This document shows positions 1 to 7,700 of a DNA stretch of 64,000 nt, one piece after another; position 1 is the stretch's first letter, and every line of letters starts with the position of its first letter. The stretch is from Bacteroidales bacterium (GTDB lineage: Bacteria; Bacteroidota; Bacteroidia; Bacteroidales; UBA4417). A program made the position numbers and the translations under genes. Under the pieces are notes generated by a model. The model did no database searches. It had not been told where the DNA came from and worked only from the letters and a program-made list of their open reading frames with translations. Where the stretch lies: assembly GCA_016707785.1 (NCBI GenBank), contig JADJGZ010000002.1, positions 62,001 to 126,000 of the forward strand, written 5' to 3'.

Positions 1-1
1 A

Positions 2-934
2 ACATCCAATGAAGAACTGCAATCGTCAAACGAAGAATTAATTGCGTCCAATGAAGAACTTCAAAGTACGAATGAAGAACTTCAATCAGTAAATGAGGAG
101 CTTTATACAGTTAACTCTGAGCATCTTAAAAAGATCGAAGAGTTGACTGAAGCTAATGCCGATATGGATAACTTGTTGAAAAACACTCACATAGGCACCC
201 TTTTCCTCGACCAGGACCTTACTATTAGAAAAGTCAATAAGGTAGCCTCCGACCTTACCCATATCCTGAATTCAGATATTGGACGACCAATTCACCACTT
301 ATCTTTCGATCATCTTTATAAAAACTTTATTGATGATGTCAATATGGTGATTGATAGTCTTAAAGTGGTACATGTTGAAGTTCCTGACAAGCAGAAGAAC
401 TGGTTCCTGATGCGTATTATTCCATATCGGACAGCAGAAAATGCAGTAGCTGGAATCATTATAACATTCGTGGATACAACGACTCTCAGAAAATCAGAAA
501 CCTTTGTTCATGAATTATCTGAGCGATTACGCATGGCAATGGAAGTTGGTGGTATTTCATGGTGGGAATGGAATTGCCAAACCAATATGGTTACTTCAGG
601 TGATGCAAGAAGTGCGATGCTGGGATATGAACAGGGTGAAATCGGCTCATTGTTCAGCGATTGGATCAATCTTATTCATGAAGAAGATCGGGACCGGGTG
701 ATGAACACAATGAAGCAACACCTGGCTGGCAAATCGGATTCCTATGAAGCAGAATATCGGATTCTGGCACGTAATGGATCATATTGTTGGTATAAAGATA
801 AAGGACGGGTTATTAAATATGACTCCGGAGCGAAACCACTTATCTTCTCGGGAGCCATTATGAATATTACTTCAGAAAAACTTCTTCAGGAGGTGCATGG
901 AAAAGAAGATGATAACAAAGCCCAGGCTTTGTAA
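2..934 (+). CDS. CheB/CheR-PAS fusion sensor protein, C-terminal part (5' end outside window)
   Basis: The reading frame is open from base 2 to the stop at 934, so this is the last 310 residues of a larger protein; the ATG at 143 is internal. The first 45 residues are a heptad-like run of repeated SNEEL/TNEEL units, the coiled-coil linker typical of CheB-CheR-PAS multidomain chemotaxis-like sensors. It is followed by a PAS-10-like domain (about residues 55-150, around TLFLDQDLTIRKVN) and a second PAS_3-like domain (about 175-295) with the WWEWN motif. The methylesterase and methyltransferase domains would lie upstream and are not visible. No kinase domain follows; the hybrid kinase 75 bp downstream on the same strand is a natural signalling partner. 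The family is clear from the linker; the ligand sensed is unknown. Confidence 0.85.
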   Translation, partial: TSNEELQSSNEELIASNEELQSTNEELQSVNEELYTVNSEHLKKIEELTEANADMDNLLKNTHIGTLFLDQDLTIRKVNKVASDLTHILNSDIGRPIHHLSFDHLYKNFIDDVNMVIDSLKVVHVEVPDKQKNWFLMRIIPYRTAENAVAGIIITFVDTTTLRKSETFVHELSERLRMAMEVGGISWWEWNCQTNMVTSGDARSAMLGYEQGEIGSLFSDWINLIHEEDRDRVMNTMKQHLAGKSDSYEAEYRILARNGSYCWYKDKGRVIKYDSGAKPLIFSGAIMNITSEKLLQEVHGKEDDNKAQAL

Positions 935-1009
935 GTAATTGAGAAGAAGTATTACAATCTCAAAAATAAAACAGAACCACAAACATCCTGACAGCAAACC
1001 TTCCTGTTT

Positions 1010-2728
1010 ATGAAAGCGGACAAGAAAAACAGCTCACTACTGAGAAATAAAGCAGAGCAACTGCTGCTCAAGCGGGGTATCAATGATCAACCACATTATA
1101 CAAAGGATCTTGAATCTTTGATTGAAGAGTTGAATATATACCAAATCGAACTAGAACACCAGAATGAGGAGCTCCATAAAGCACAAACCGAGCTAGAACT
1201 TATCAAGAACCGCTATGCCGATCTTTTTAATACTGCACCTATAGGTTATCTTTTAATCAGGAAAGACTATTCAATTATCGATGTGAATGCTACCGGCTGT
1301 TCTCTGCTGGACTGGGACTATAACAAGATCAGGAAAAGTGCCTTTACACAATTTATCCAGGCCGAATACCAGGATACCTTCTATTTCCATATGCGGCAAA
1401 CTATCATGCAGAAACAACCCCAAAGCTGCGATATAAAAATGAATCGCGGTCGTGACCAGGTGTTTTTTGCGCGCCTGATCAGTGTGAAGGATACCACCCT
1501 TGGTACAGAAGAAATACCGGTTATCCGTACTTCTATCATTGACATTGACAATGAAAAAAGGATGGAAATCAACCTGATCAAAGAGAAAGAAAAAGCAGAA
1601 GAAAGTGATAAACTGAAGTCTGCATTTCTCGCCAATATGAGTCATGAAATCAGAACCCCGATGAATTCAATCCTCGGATATTCTGAATTATTGTCCGATA
1701 AAGATATCACTGAGGAAGAAAGACAAAAATTCTCACTCATCATCTCGAACTCAAGTAATCAATTGATGCAGCTCATTAATGATATAATTGATATCTCGAA
1801 ACTTGAAGCAAACCAACTTAAAGTGTTCCTTGGAGAAAGCAATATTGATGATGTTTGTCGCAATTGTTACTATACTTTCATTAATTCAGACCTCCTCAAA
1901 ACAAAGCCAAATGTGAGCCTGGTTCTGAAACTTCCCGAAAATCACAAGAATATTAAGGCTATTACAGATGCTAATCGCCTTCAACAGGTTATTATAAACC
2001 TGATCAATAATGCGATCAAATTCACCGAAAACGGCTTTATCGAATTTGGCTATGATATTGAAACACGCACGGAAACACCCTTTCTCAGTTTTTTTGTAAA
2101 AGACAGTGGAATAGGCATTCCTCCTGAGAAATTTGACCTGATTTTTGAGCGATTCCGGCAAGCTACTGAGAATGGCGCCCACAAAGGAACCGGACTTGGA
2201 TTAAGTATCTCAAAGGGAATCATTGAACTTCTCCAGGGAAGTATAAAAGTGGAATCCAATGAAGGTGATGGCGCTACCTTTAGCTTTTCTATTCCCTATA
2301 TTGAAGCCAAATCGAAGAAAAACCTCGCCCTGGCCGGTAAACGAACACTTGACCTATCAAGTAAGCTTATCATTATTGCCGAAGACGACCCCTATTCTTA
2401 TCTCTATGTTAATCAGTTGCTCAAGGATACCCATGCAGAGCTAATCCATGTAAATGATGGAAGCCAGCTGATGGAACTCCTGGAACAAAGAATCCCGGAT
2501 ATCATTCTGCTGGACATCAATATGCCTATCAAAAATGGATACGACTGCCTGCGGGAAATCAGGGAACGGAAAATTCAAACCCGTATCATCGTACAAACCG
2601 CTTATGCTATGAGTGACGAGCGTGAAAGAATCATGCATGCCGGTGCCGACAATTATCTTTCAAAACCTATCCGAAAACCGGAATTATATGAGATGATTGA
2701 AAGTGTGTTGGGTAATCCACTTAAATAA
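1010..2728 (+). CDS. PAS-domain hybrid histidine kinase with C-terminal receiver
   Basis: This is a 572-residue soluble-looking hybrid sensor kinase with no obvious signal peptide or membrane segment. Order: short coiled coil rich in Glu/Leu (about 38-70), PAS domain (about 72-185), HisKA dimerisation domain with phospho-acceptor His212 in MSHEIRTPMN, HATPase domain with N-box (NLINNAIKF) and G-boxes (DSGIGIP, GTGLGLS), then a receiver domain (about 448-565) with the acidic pair in AEDDP, phospho-acceptor Asp502 in LLDINMP and a late SKP lysine. All catalytic motifs look intact. It follows the CheB/CheR-PAS gene by 75 bp and is probably co-transcribed. A hairpin terminator lies just downstream. 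There is no DNA-binding output domain, so phosphotransfer to another protein is expected. Confidence 0.93.
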   Translation: MKADKKNSSLLRNKAEQLLLKRGINDQPHYTKDLESLIEELNIYQIELEHQNEELHKAQTELELIKNRYADLFNTAPIGYLLIRKDYSIIDVNATGCSLLDWDYNKIRKSAFTQFIQAEYQDTFYFHMRQTIMQKQPQSCDIKMNRGRDQVFFARLISVKDTTLGTEEIPVIRTSIIDIDNEKRMEINLIKEKEKAEESDKLKSAFLANMSHEIRTPMNSILGYSELLSDKDITEEERQKFSLIISNSSNQLMQLINDIIDISKLEANQLKVFLGESNIDDVCRNCYYTFINSDLLKTKPNVSLVLKLPENHKNIKAITDANRLQQVIINLINNAIKFTENGFIEFGYDIETRTETPFLSFFVKDSGIGIPPEKFDLIFERFRQATENGAHKGTGLGLSISKGIIELLQGSIKVESNEGDGATFSFSIPYIEAKSKKNLALAGKRTLDLSSKLIIIAEDDPYSYLYVNQLLKDTHAELIHVNDGSQLMELLEQRIPDIILLDINMPIKNGYDCLREIRERKIQTRIIVQTAYAMSDERERIMHAGADNYLSKPIRKPELYEMIESVLGNPLK

Positions 2729-2765
2729 AGTCCTTTAGCAAAATTGTTAATAAATATTTTCAGCT

Positions 2766-2801
2766 AATAAGGAGCACTTCGAGTAAAAGCTCCTTATTTT
2801 T
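2766..2801 (+). terminator. Rho-independent terminator after the hybrid kinase
   Basis: Perfect 10-bp stem AATAAGGAGC (2766-2775) / GCTCCTTATT (2789-2798), 13-nt loop, followed by a T run. It lies 37 bp after the kinase stop. Confidence 0.8.
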
Positions 2802-2862
2802 GTTGTGTAATTCTGCATTGAGATTTCGAAGTATTTTCTATTTATTATAAAATTTTACTGCT

Positions 2863-3021
2863 ATGAAAAAAACGAATTCTAATTCATTTTCCAGACTTTT
2901 TGTGAACAGAAAGACGAATAATCGCCTGGTTTCTTATTGGGGTCGGAAGAAAAAACGCATGGTTGTGATCCTGGGTCAAAGAAAAAGAAGAAATCGATCC
3001 ATGATCATCCTTTTCTCCTAA
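2863..3021 (+). CDS. Small strongly basic hypothetical protein (52 aa)
   Basis: This is a short open frame starting ATG AAA AAA and ending TAA. The peptide has roughly 17 Lys/Arg residues and almost no acidic ones, with clusters GRKKKR and QRKRRNR and a hydrophobic C-terminal end (MIILFS). It sits alone between the kinase terminator and the small secreted protein at 3282. No family is recognised. It could be a nucleic-acid-binding or membrane-active peptide, or chance coding in AT-rich DNA. The only support is the AUG-Lys-Lys start typical of this genome and the length, so confidence is low. Confidence 0.3.
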   Translation: MKKTNSNSFSRLFVNRKTNNRLVSYWGRKKKRMVVILGQRKRRNRSMIILFS

Positions 3022-3281
3022 AAAAATGAGTGGAATCAAGATTTCCCGGGTGAATGATATTGGGCCTGCAACCCATCCTCATAGAAATTCGGGGAATGAA
3101 TCAAACTAACCCAAATTCAAATTGCAAGGATTTCAATTAAACCCTGTTTTGTATGATTCGATTTCATATAAGCTGGCGCCTGGTTCTCTATTCAGTAGAA
3201 TGGTTGATGGACTGCGAAAGTGGAAAAATTAGCAACTATTCAAAGTTTTACTATTATTAATCCTTTTATCTCTAATTGTTT

Positions 3282-3506
3282 ATGAAAAAGTATTCAGTTT
3301 CAATTGTTCTTATTTGCCTGCTTTTCTTATCTGCATTATCATCCTATTCCAGGCCAATTTATATTGGATTCAGATTAGGGCTTTTTGCTAAACTTCAATT
3401 CTTTGTTGATGAATGCCAGGACGGATATGGATTTGTTTGCCAAGGGAAATCCAGCAATCCAGATAATGCTTCAATCGGATATGATGAATCTTCCGAATGT
3501 CTGTAA
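3282..3506 (+). CDS. Small secreted protein, hypothetical (74 aa)
   Basis: The start is placed at the ATG at 3282 (MKKYS), because that gives a typical signal peptide: positively charged N-terminus, hydrophobic core IVLICLLFLSAL, then a small-residue cleavage region near SSYS. An in-frame TTG at 3276 would only add two residues. The mature part is about 50 residues, with three cysteines (ECQDGYGFVC and a terminal ECL) and an acidic tail. The organisation suggests a small exported disulfide-containing peptide. No homologous family is recognised from sequence. It precedes the lipoprotein pair at 3605-4997 on the same strand. Confidence 0.5.
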   Translation: MKKYSVSIVLICLLFLSALSSYSRPIYIGFRLGLFAKLQFFVDECQDGYGFVCQGKSSNPDNASIGYDESSECL

Positions 3507-3604
3507 ATGGAAGGTTTCCAATGTTGCAAACCTTTTGCTTCTAGAAATTTGAGTTTAAGGGCCATGGTATTGATTTCCCTTTTTTATCCCTAAAATCTTC
3601 TTTT

Positions 3605-4197
3605 ATGAAAACAATTCTTTTATTGATTGCATCAACTTTCTGTATATCTATTTTAACAGGTTGCAACACTTTAATTAAACTTGCGGTAGGAATCAAAAAT
3701 CCCAAATTAGAAACAGAGGAATCAATCTCTGAATTTCTTGATAAGTTGAATGTGCCAAATGAAAAAATCTTTGTTTGTATTAAAGTCTTTTATGACTGTG
3801 AAACGTGGGTCCGAGGCGAGCGTTGCGCAATTATTCCATATAAGAAAGAAGTGCATGCGGGTGATTCGTTATTACTCAATTGATGCATAATAAAACTTAT
3901 TCGACAGGTTTTGAAAATATCAGCTCCAGACTTGTTCACATCCTCGATCCAAAAACAAATCAGGTATTGTCACTGAAACATCTCACAAAATCTGATTATT
4001 ATGCAATTCTCTATTTTGCAAAATATGCTGGTAAAAAACTCAATAAAGAGCATTTAAATGTCTGGGTTGAAGAAATTAAGAAACTGAATAATGAAAGCGA
4101 ATTGAAAATGACATATTTGCTTGTAAGCTTAGATTTTATGGATTTCTGGGGTTATGATTTATCTGATATGAAATTACGAATATCTGGTTACCAATAA
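3605..4197 (+). pseudogene. Lipoprotein, first copy of a tandem duplication, split by a frameshift
   Basis: Two consecutive open frames, 3605-3883 (92 aa) and 3883-4197, together match the intact 208-aa neighbour at 4371-4997. The first half has the same lipoprotein start (MKT..., lipobox TGC, then KNPKLETEESISEFLDKL against RKPKIESAKSINEYLVKI). The second half matches its C-terminus (DYYAILYFAKY against DYYIVVYFAKY, and FMDFWGYDL against VMDWWGVEL). The frame changes by -1 at about 3878-3883, consistent with loss of one base. The TGA of the first half overlaps the ATG of the second as TGATG, so termination-reinitiation could still make two polypeptides. Function is unknown for both copies. 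It may be decay in progress, a real split gene or an assembly error. Confidence 0.7.
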
Positions 4198-4370
4198 TTA
4201 ATGATCAATGCTGTATTTGGTTTTTGGGTGTAGTCAAATATTATCCAATTTGTCTGTAATGCTAAGATTCTTTAACTACTAGATGTTTAATATTATTTGA
4301 TTTTATTAACTATCAATAAATTGATTATTACGAGTAATCAGCTTTTATCCACTTTTTTAATATTTACAAA

Positions 4371-4997
4371 ATGAAAACTTATTACATGATCTTTCTAATT
4401 TTTGTACTCGCAATTACAAATTCCTGTCAATCCGTCATTTTCAGATTAGCCGGAATGCGAAAACCGAAAATTGAATCTGCAAAAAGCATAAATGAATATT
4501 TGGTAAAAATTGATCAATCGATTGAAAATACTTATGCTATCGATAGTATGCTTTTTGAATATTTGCGCTCTACCCCCTTTAAACCGGGTTGGCCACCAAG
4601 CTTTAGGCCGTCTCAACTAAGAGTATATGATAATCTTGGTTCTCCTATCGTTCACTGGGCTTCTTGTGAGGGTTATCTGTCAGACCTGGGAACATTTGAT
4701 ACAATTCCCCCGAGGAATCAAGTCAACCTGGATTCAACACTTAATTTACGAATGGATCTTGACCGGTATTTTACTTTAAATGGACAGCAGGCAATAATTG
4801 AGATAGAGGAAGGATACGATTATTACATTGTAGTGTATTTTGCTAAATATTTTCATAAACTGAACAATACAACTTTTGCTGCAATCGAGACTTTTATCAC
4901 TTCTCATCCCGAACTAAAAATCAAAGTCTATAAAATCAACATTGATGTAATGGATTGGTGGGGAGTGGAATTAGAAACAGATGTAAGTGTTCATTAA
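4371..4997 (+). CDS. Hypothetical lipoprotein, intact copy of the tandem pair
   Basis: 208 residues. The N-terminus has a lipoprotein signal (hydrophobic MIFLIFVLAITNSC, Cys19 as the probable lipidation site), so it should be anchored in a membrane, most likely the outer membrane. The mature domain is mixed alpha/beta with a conserved C-terminal block, DYYIVVYFAKYFHKLNN...IDVMDWWGVEL, shared with the split copy upstream. That conservation shows which parts matter, but I recognise no known family. The 173-bp AT-rich gap before it could hold its own promoter. The secreted protein at 5050 follows by 52 bp on the same strand and could be co-transcribed. Confidence 0.7.
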   Translation: MKTYYMIFLIFVLAITNSCQSVIFRLAGMRKPKIESAKSINEYLVKIDQSIENTYAIDSMLFEYLRSTPFKPGWPPSFRPSQLRVYDNLGSPIVHWASCEGYLSDLGTFDTIPPRNQVNLDSTLNLRMDLDRYFTLNGQQAIIEIEEGYDYYIVVYFAKYFHKLNNTTFAAIETFITSHPELKIKVYKINIDVMDWWGVELETDVSVH

Positions 4998-5049
4998 TTA
5001 CATCTACCTGTAATCCCATTATATTTTAATTGATTGTATTCTGTTTTTC

Positions 5050-6159
5050 ATGTTCAAATTCATTGTATCGGTTTTTATTGGAGTCATTCCTTTTGCACAT
5101 GTATATACTCAGACAAACTCTGATAATGTACAAAAGCAATTGTTTGAATTACGTCAGCTGTATAGTTCCATGCAAGGGGAAAATATGGAGTTAAAAAACC
5201 AGATCAGAACAAAAGACAGTATGGCTTATGTTACTGTCCGGACTGAAATCTTTGAAGCATTTAACCATGTTTCAAAGATCAATTTTGACTTTCTGAATAC
5301 GTCGGGGAAAATAGCTGTTACCGGACTGTTTACCAAGTTATTACAGGCAAATAACCCTACCAGCGATATACTTGGATTCAGGTTCAATGAAACAATCATG
5401 GCTGCTGCAGAAAAATGCTTTATAAGCGAGTTGAAATCAGAAAATGAGAAATTGCGTTTTGGACAAGTCATCTCAAAACTGGTAAATAACCCGGTGATTT
5501 CCACCATTGCCAACACCAACCCGATTACCTCTGTTACAGCAGCTATAATCAGCACGGTGGCTGGCTTCTCGACAACTACATTGTCTGTAGAAAAAAACGG
5601 CAATAAGGTCAGGAATGTAACGGCAAGTACTTCAGATGCCTTCAATCAAAAAAACATTGAATCTTTTAGGTCGGAACTACAGCCTTACATCAATTTTTAT
5701 GATGCATTAAATCTTGCCTCAGACAAGTACCTGAATAGCCTTGAACAAGTTAAACAACGGTATAAATATTTGAAGGTAAATGTTGAAACCTATAAAATCC
5801 AATTATCAGAATCCATCAAAGTGAATGATACTAATACCCTGGTTAAACTGGCTTCACTACTCCCTGATCCTAATACAAAAAATATAGAATTCCATAAATA
5901 TCTTAGAGATCCCAGGGTTATCCTATGTGCATCAATTGCCTCCAGGATGCCGGATCTTGAGCAATCCGTCAACGATTTCCAGAAGGAGTATAACCAAACT
6001 CTATATACCTTTTTAAAAGAATATATCACAGCTTTATCATCAGCCAGTAAATTGCCGGCTACAAGTATGGATCAAACCAAAATTTTCAACCTGGTTGCTG
6101 ATATTCAATCATTTATTAATAAAGAAATTCACGAGCAGACATTGAATAACCTGCAATAG
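5050..6159 (+). CDS. Secreted coiled-coil protein of unknown function (369 aa)
   Basis: The N-terminus (FKFIVSVFIGVIPFAHVYTQ) is a signal peptide, probably cleaved after the Thr-Gln region. Next come a short coiled coil (about 25-60, KQLFELRQLYSSMQGENMELKNQ), an alpha-helical body, a Ser/Thr/Ala-rich hydrophobic stretch (about 145-180, SVTAAIISTVAGFSTTTLSV) and a second long helical region (about 215-270). The C-terminal third is also helical. There is no T9SS sorting domain or lipobox, so a periplasmic location is most likely. No domain family is recognised. It sits at the end of the accessory patch with the lipoprotein pair, which is the only functional clue. Confidence 0.65.
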   Translation: MFKFIVSVFIGVIPFAHVYTQTNSDNVQKQLFELRQLYSSMQGENMELKNQIRTKDSMAYVTVRTEIFEAFNHVSKINFDFLNTSGKIAVTGLFTKLLQANNPTSDILGFRFNETIMAAAEKCFISELKSENEKLRFGQVISKLVNNPVISTIANTNPITSVTAAIISTVAGFSTTTLSVEKNGNKVRNVTASTSDAFNQKNIESFRSELQPYINFYDALNLASDKYLNSLEQVKQRYKYLKVNVETYKIQLSESIKVNDTNTLVKLASLLPDPNTKNIEFHKYLRDPRVILCASIASRMPDLEQSVNDFQKEYNQTLYTFLKEYITALSSASKLPATSMDQTKIFNLVADIQSFINKEIHEQTLNNLQ

Positions 6160-6226
6160 TAAGATGGATTCCATTGCTCAGTAATAGTTCGTTTTAGTAT
6201 CTATTAACTTTTAATATTCTAATCCT

Positions 6227-6700
6227 ATGAATTCCTATTTGTTAATTTATCTCCATTGGGTGTTTTTATCCCCATTATTTAAACGGTCCAGTAAAACCTG
6301 GAAGTATGATCTTAACGATAGTCTCACCAGTATTGCACTAAATGCCGGACATAAACCACTCTCCATTTCATCCCATACCCCCTTTACCGATCTGGTAATC
6401 ATTATTCCAGGGTTTAAAGATACCGGTATTTCCCATCGTGCTTTTTCATCAATGAACATCACAGATCATCAAAAGCCCGGTTGCCAATGCAATTTTACAT
6501 GGGTGACAGGACAAGGCTTCCAATTATCCGCTTCCAGGAAAACTCATGCCATAGGAATTCATGATCCCCTCCAATCCGATCCTTTCATTCTCACCTTTCT
6601 TGATCGCCTTTCTGGTTTCAACAAGTCTTTTGATGATGATTTTTTTATTAATTTATCGATCCATCGTGTTGAATTCCAGAATAATAGAAAGAAGAAATGA
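6227..6700 (+). CDS. Hypothetical protein, doubtful (157 aa)
   Basis: An open frame of 157 codons starts at an ATG 67 bp after the previous stop. Codon choice resembles that of neighbouring genes, but the product is rich in Ser, His and Pro. It lacks a recognisable domain, ends in a basic stretch (NNRKKK), and is overlapped by other open frames on both strands. It could be a real small gene, a decayed remnant or chance. It is listed because nothing else explains these 470 bases. Confidence 0.3.
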   Translation: MNSYLLIYLHWVFLSPLFKRSSKTWKYDLNDSLTSIALNAGHKPLSISSHTPFTDLVIIIPGFKDTGISHRAFSSMNITDHQKPGCQCNFTWVTGQGFQLSASRKTHAIGIHDPLQSDPFILTFLDRLSGFNKSFDDDFFINLSIHRVEFQNNRKKK

Positions 6701-6811
6701 ATTTATGTTTCATGCCGGACGTTTACAAAAATGTTCTAAAAATCTTGAAGGTTTTCGATAGTGGTGCCGATAGTCTGCAGGAATATTGATTTATACCGTT
6801 GCTGAATCATT

Positions 6812-6880
6812 TTGCGATCCGCCGGCTGGCGGAGGATACCTGTGCGCCCCGGCATAACTCAATCTGCAAGAATCTTGCTT
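6812..6880 (+). repeat. Dispersed REP-like element, copy 1
   Basis: It begins TTTGCGATCCGCC; the core TCCGCC-GGCT-GGCGGA (6818-6833) is a small hairpin, and CGGCATAACTCA follows about 17 bases later. The reverse complement of 10440-10510 shows the same order of blocks: TTTGCGATCCGCC, GGAG, CGGCATAACTCA, TCT. Confidence 0.6.
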
Positions 6881-6881
6881 T

Positions 6882-6905
6882 GAACCAAAGGCTCCCCTTT
6901 GGGGC
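6882..6905 (+). repeat. 24-bp double-palindrome motif, copy 1
   Basis: The sequence runs GAACCAAAGGCTCCCC then TTTGGGGC. It matches copies at 41359-41382 (minus strand) and 57871-57895. The motif contains nested inverted repeats (CC..AAAGG and CCCC...GGGG). Confidence 0.55.
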
Positions 6906-7043
6906 AAATTCGTTGCGATTGAGTACAGATTCAATTGCACTGTTGCAATCAAGCATCATTCAAATTGAAATCGCAACCTTTATTATGCAATTGGCAATAT
7001 CCTGTTAAGTTAGCCCGGGAACTGCTGATTTACAAAGGCTGGC

Positions 7044-7700
7044 ATGAATTCTATTGAATTTAAATACCTTTGTATAAAAGCAACACAATTGCCAAAACAT
7101 CTTTTCAACAGCCGCAAACATCCGTCGAAAGAACTTGATCATCTTTCTGATGAGCAGTTGGTGAATCGCTATGCCCGAGAGGGAGATGTTAACTGTCTTG
7201 GATTGCTTTTTGAGCGTTATACCCATCTTTTATTCCCGGTTTGCATGAAATACCTGGGGAATGAAGCTGAGGCTGAAGATATGGTAATGATGGTTTTTGA
7301 ACGCCTGTTTGAAGAGCTGAAAAAAACAGAAGTAAAGAATTTTAAAAGCTGGCTCTATACAGTTGCCAAAAACCAATGCCTGATGTACCTGCGACATCAT
7401 AAAACATTAGAGCGCAGCCGGCAGGAAATCCTGAAAGACCTGCAATCGGAGATTATGGAATCGGAAGAGGCCGTGCATCTATTATCGGGTGAAAACAGGA
7501 ACGATGACGAAGGATTGCTGATTGCTGCCATAGGAAAGTTAAATGAAGCACAACGACGATGTGTCGAACTTTTCTATTTGCAGGAACAATCCTACAAAGA
7601 GGTTGCTGACCAGACCGGTTATAGCATGAATGAAGTGAAGAGTTATCTTCAGAATGGCAAAAGAAACCTGAAAATTTTCCTTGAAAAAGCCCGTGAATAA
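7044..7700 (+). CDS. RNA polymerase ECF sigma factor
   Basis: 218 residues. Region 2 lies at about 45-120 (SDEQLVNRYAREGDVNCLGLLFERY, then AEDMVMMVFERLFEEL and FKSWLYTVAKNQCLMYLR). Region 4, with its helix-turn-helix, lies at about 160-215 (EAQRRCVELFYLQEQSYKEVADQTGYSMNEVKSYL). This is the standard ECF two-domain layout with a somewhat long N-terminus. The stop overlaps the start of the next gene (TAATG), so it is translationally coupled to the membrane anti-sigma/TonB protein that presumably holds it inactive. The target regulon cannot be told from the window. Confidence 0.93.
   Translation: MNSIEFKYLCIKATQLPKHLFNSRKHPSKELDHLSDEQLVNRYAREGDVNCLGLLFERYTHLLFPVCMKYLGNEAEAEDMVMMVFERLFEELKKTEVKNFKSWLYTVAKNQCLMYLRHHKTLERSRQEILKDLQSEIMESEEAVHLLSGENRNDDEGLLIAAIGKLNEAQRRCVELFYLQEQSYKEVADQTGYSMNEVKSYLQNGKRNLKIFLEKARE

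Larger units (their letters stand above)
6701..7043. other. Intergenic region with two dispersed repeat motifs
   Basis: No gene is supported here. It contains copy 1 of the GATCCGCC dispersed element (about 6812-6880) and copy 1 of the AAGCCAAAGGCTCCCC-type motif (6882-6905), followed by AT-rich DNA leading into the ECF sigma gene. Confidence 0.6.

Noticed and set aside
6247..6462. Minus-strand frame inside the 6227-6700 gene
   Set aside because: It is shorter than the plus-strand frame and shows no recognisable feature; neither frame is strong, but the plus-strand one is preferred.
7011..7022. 12-bp match TAGCCCGGGAAC with 59386-59397
   Set aside because: Exact 12-mers shared by chance are expected many times in a window of this size.
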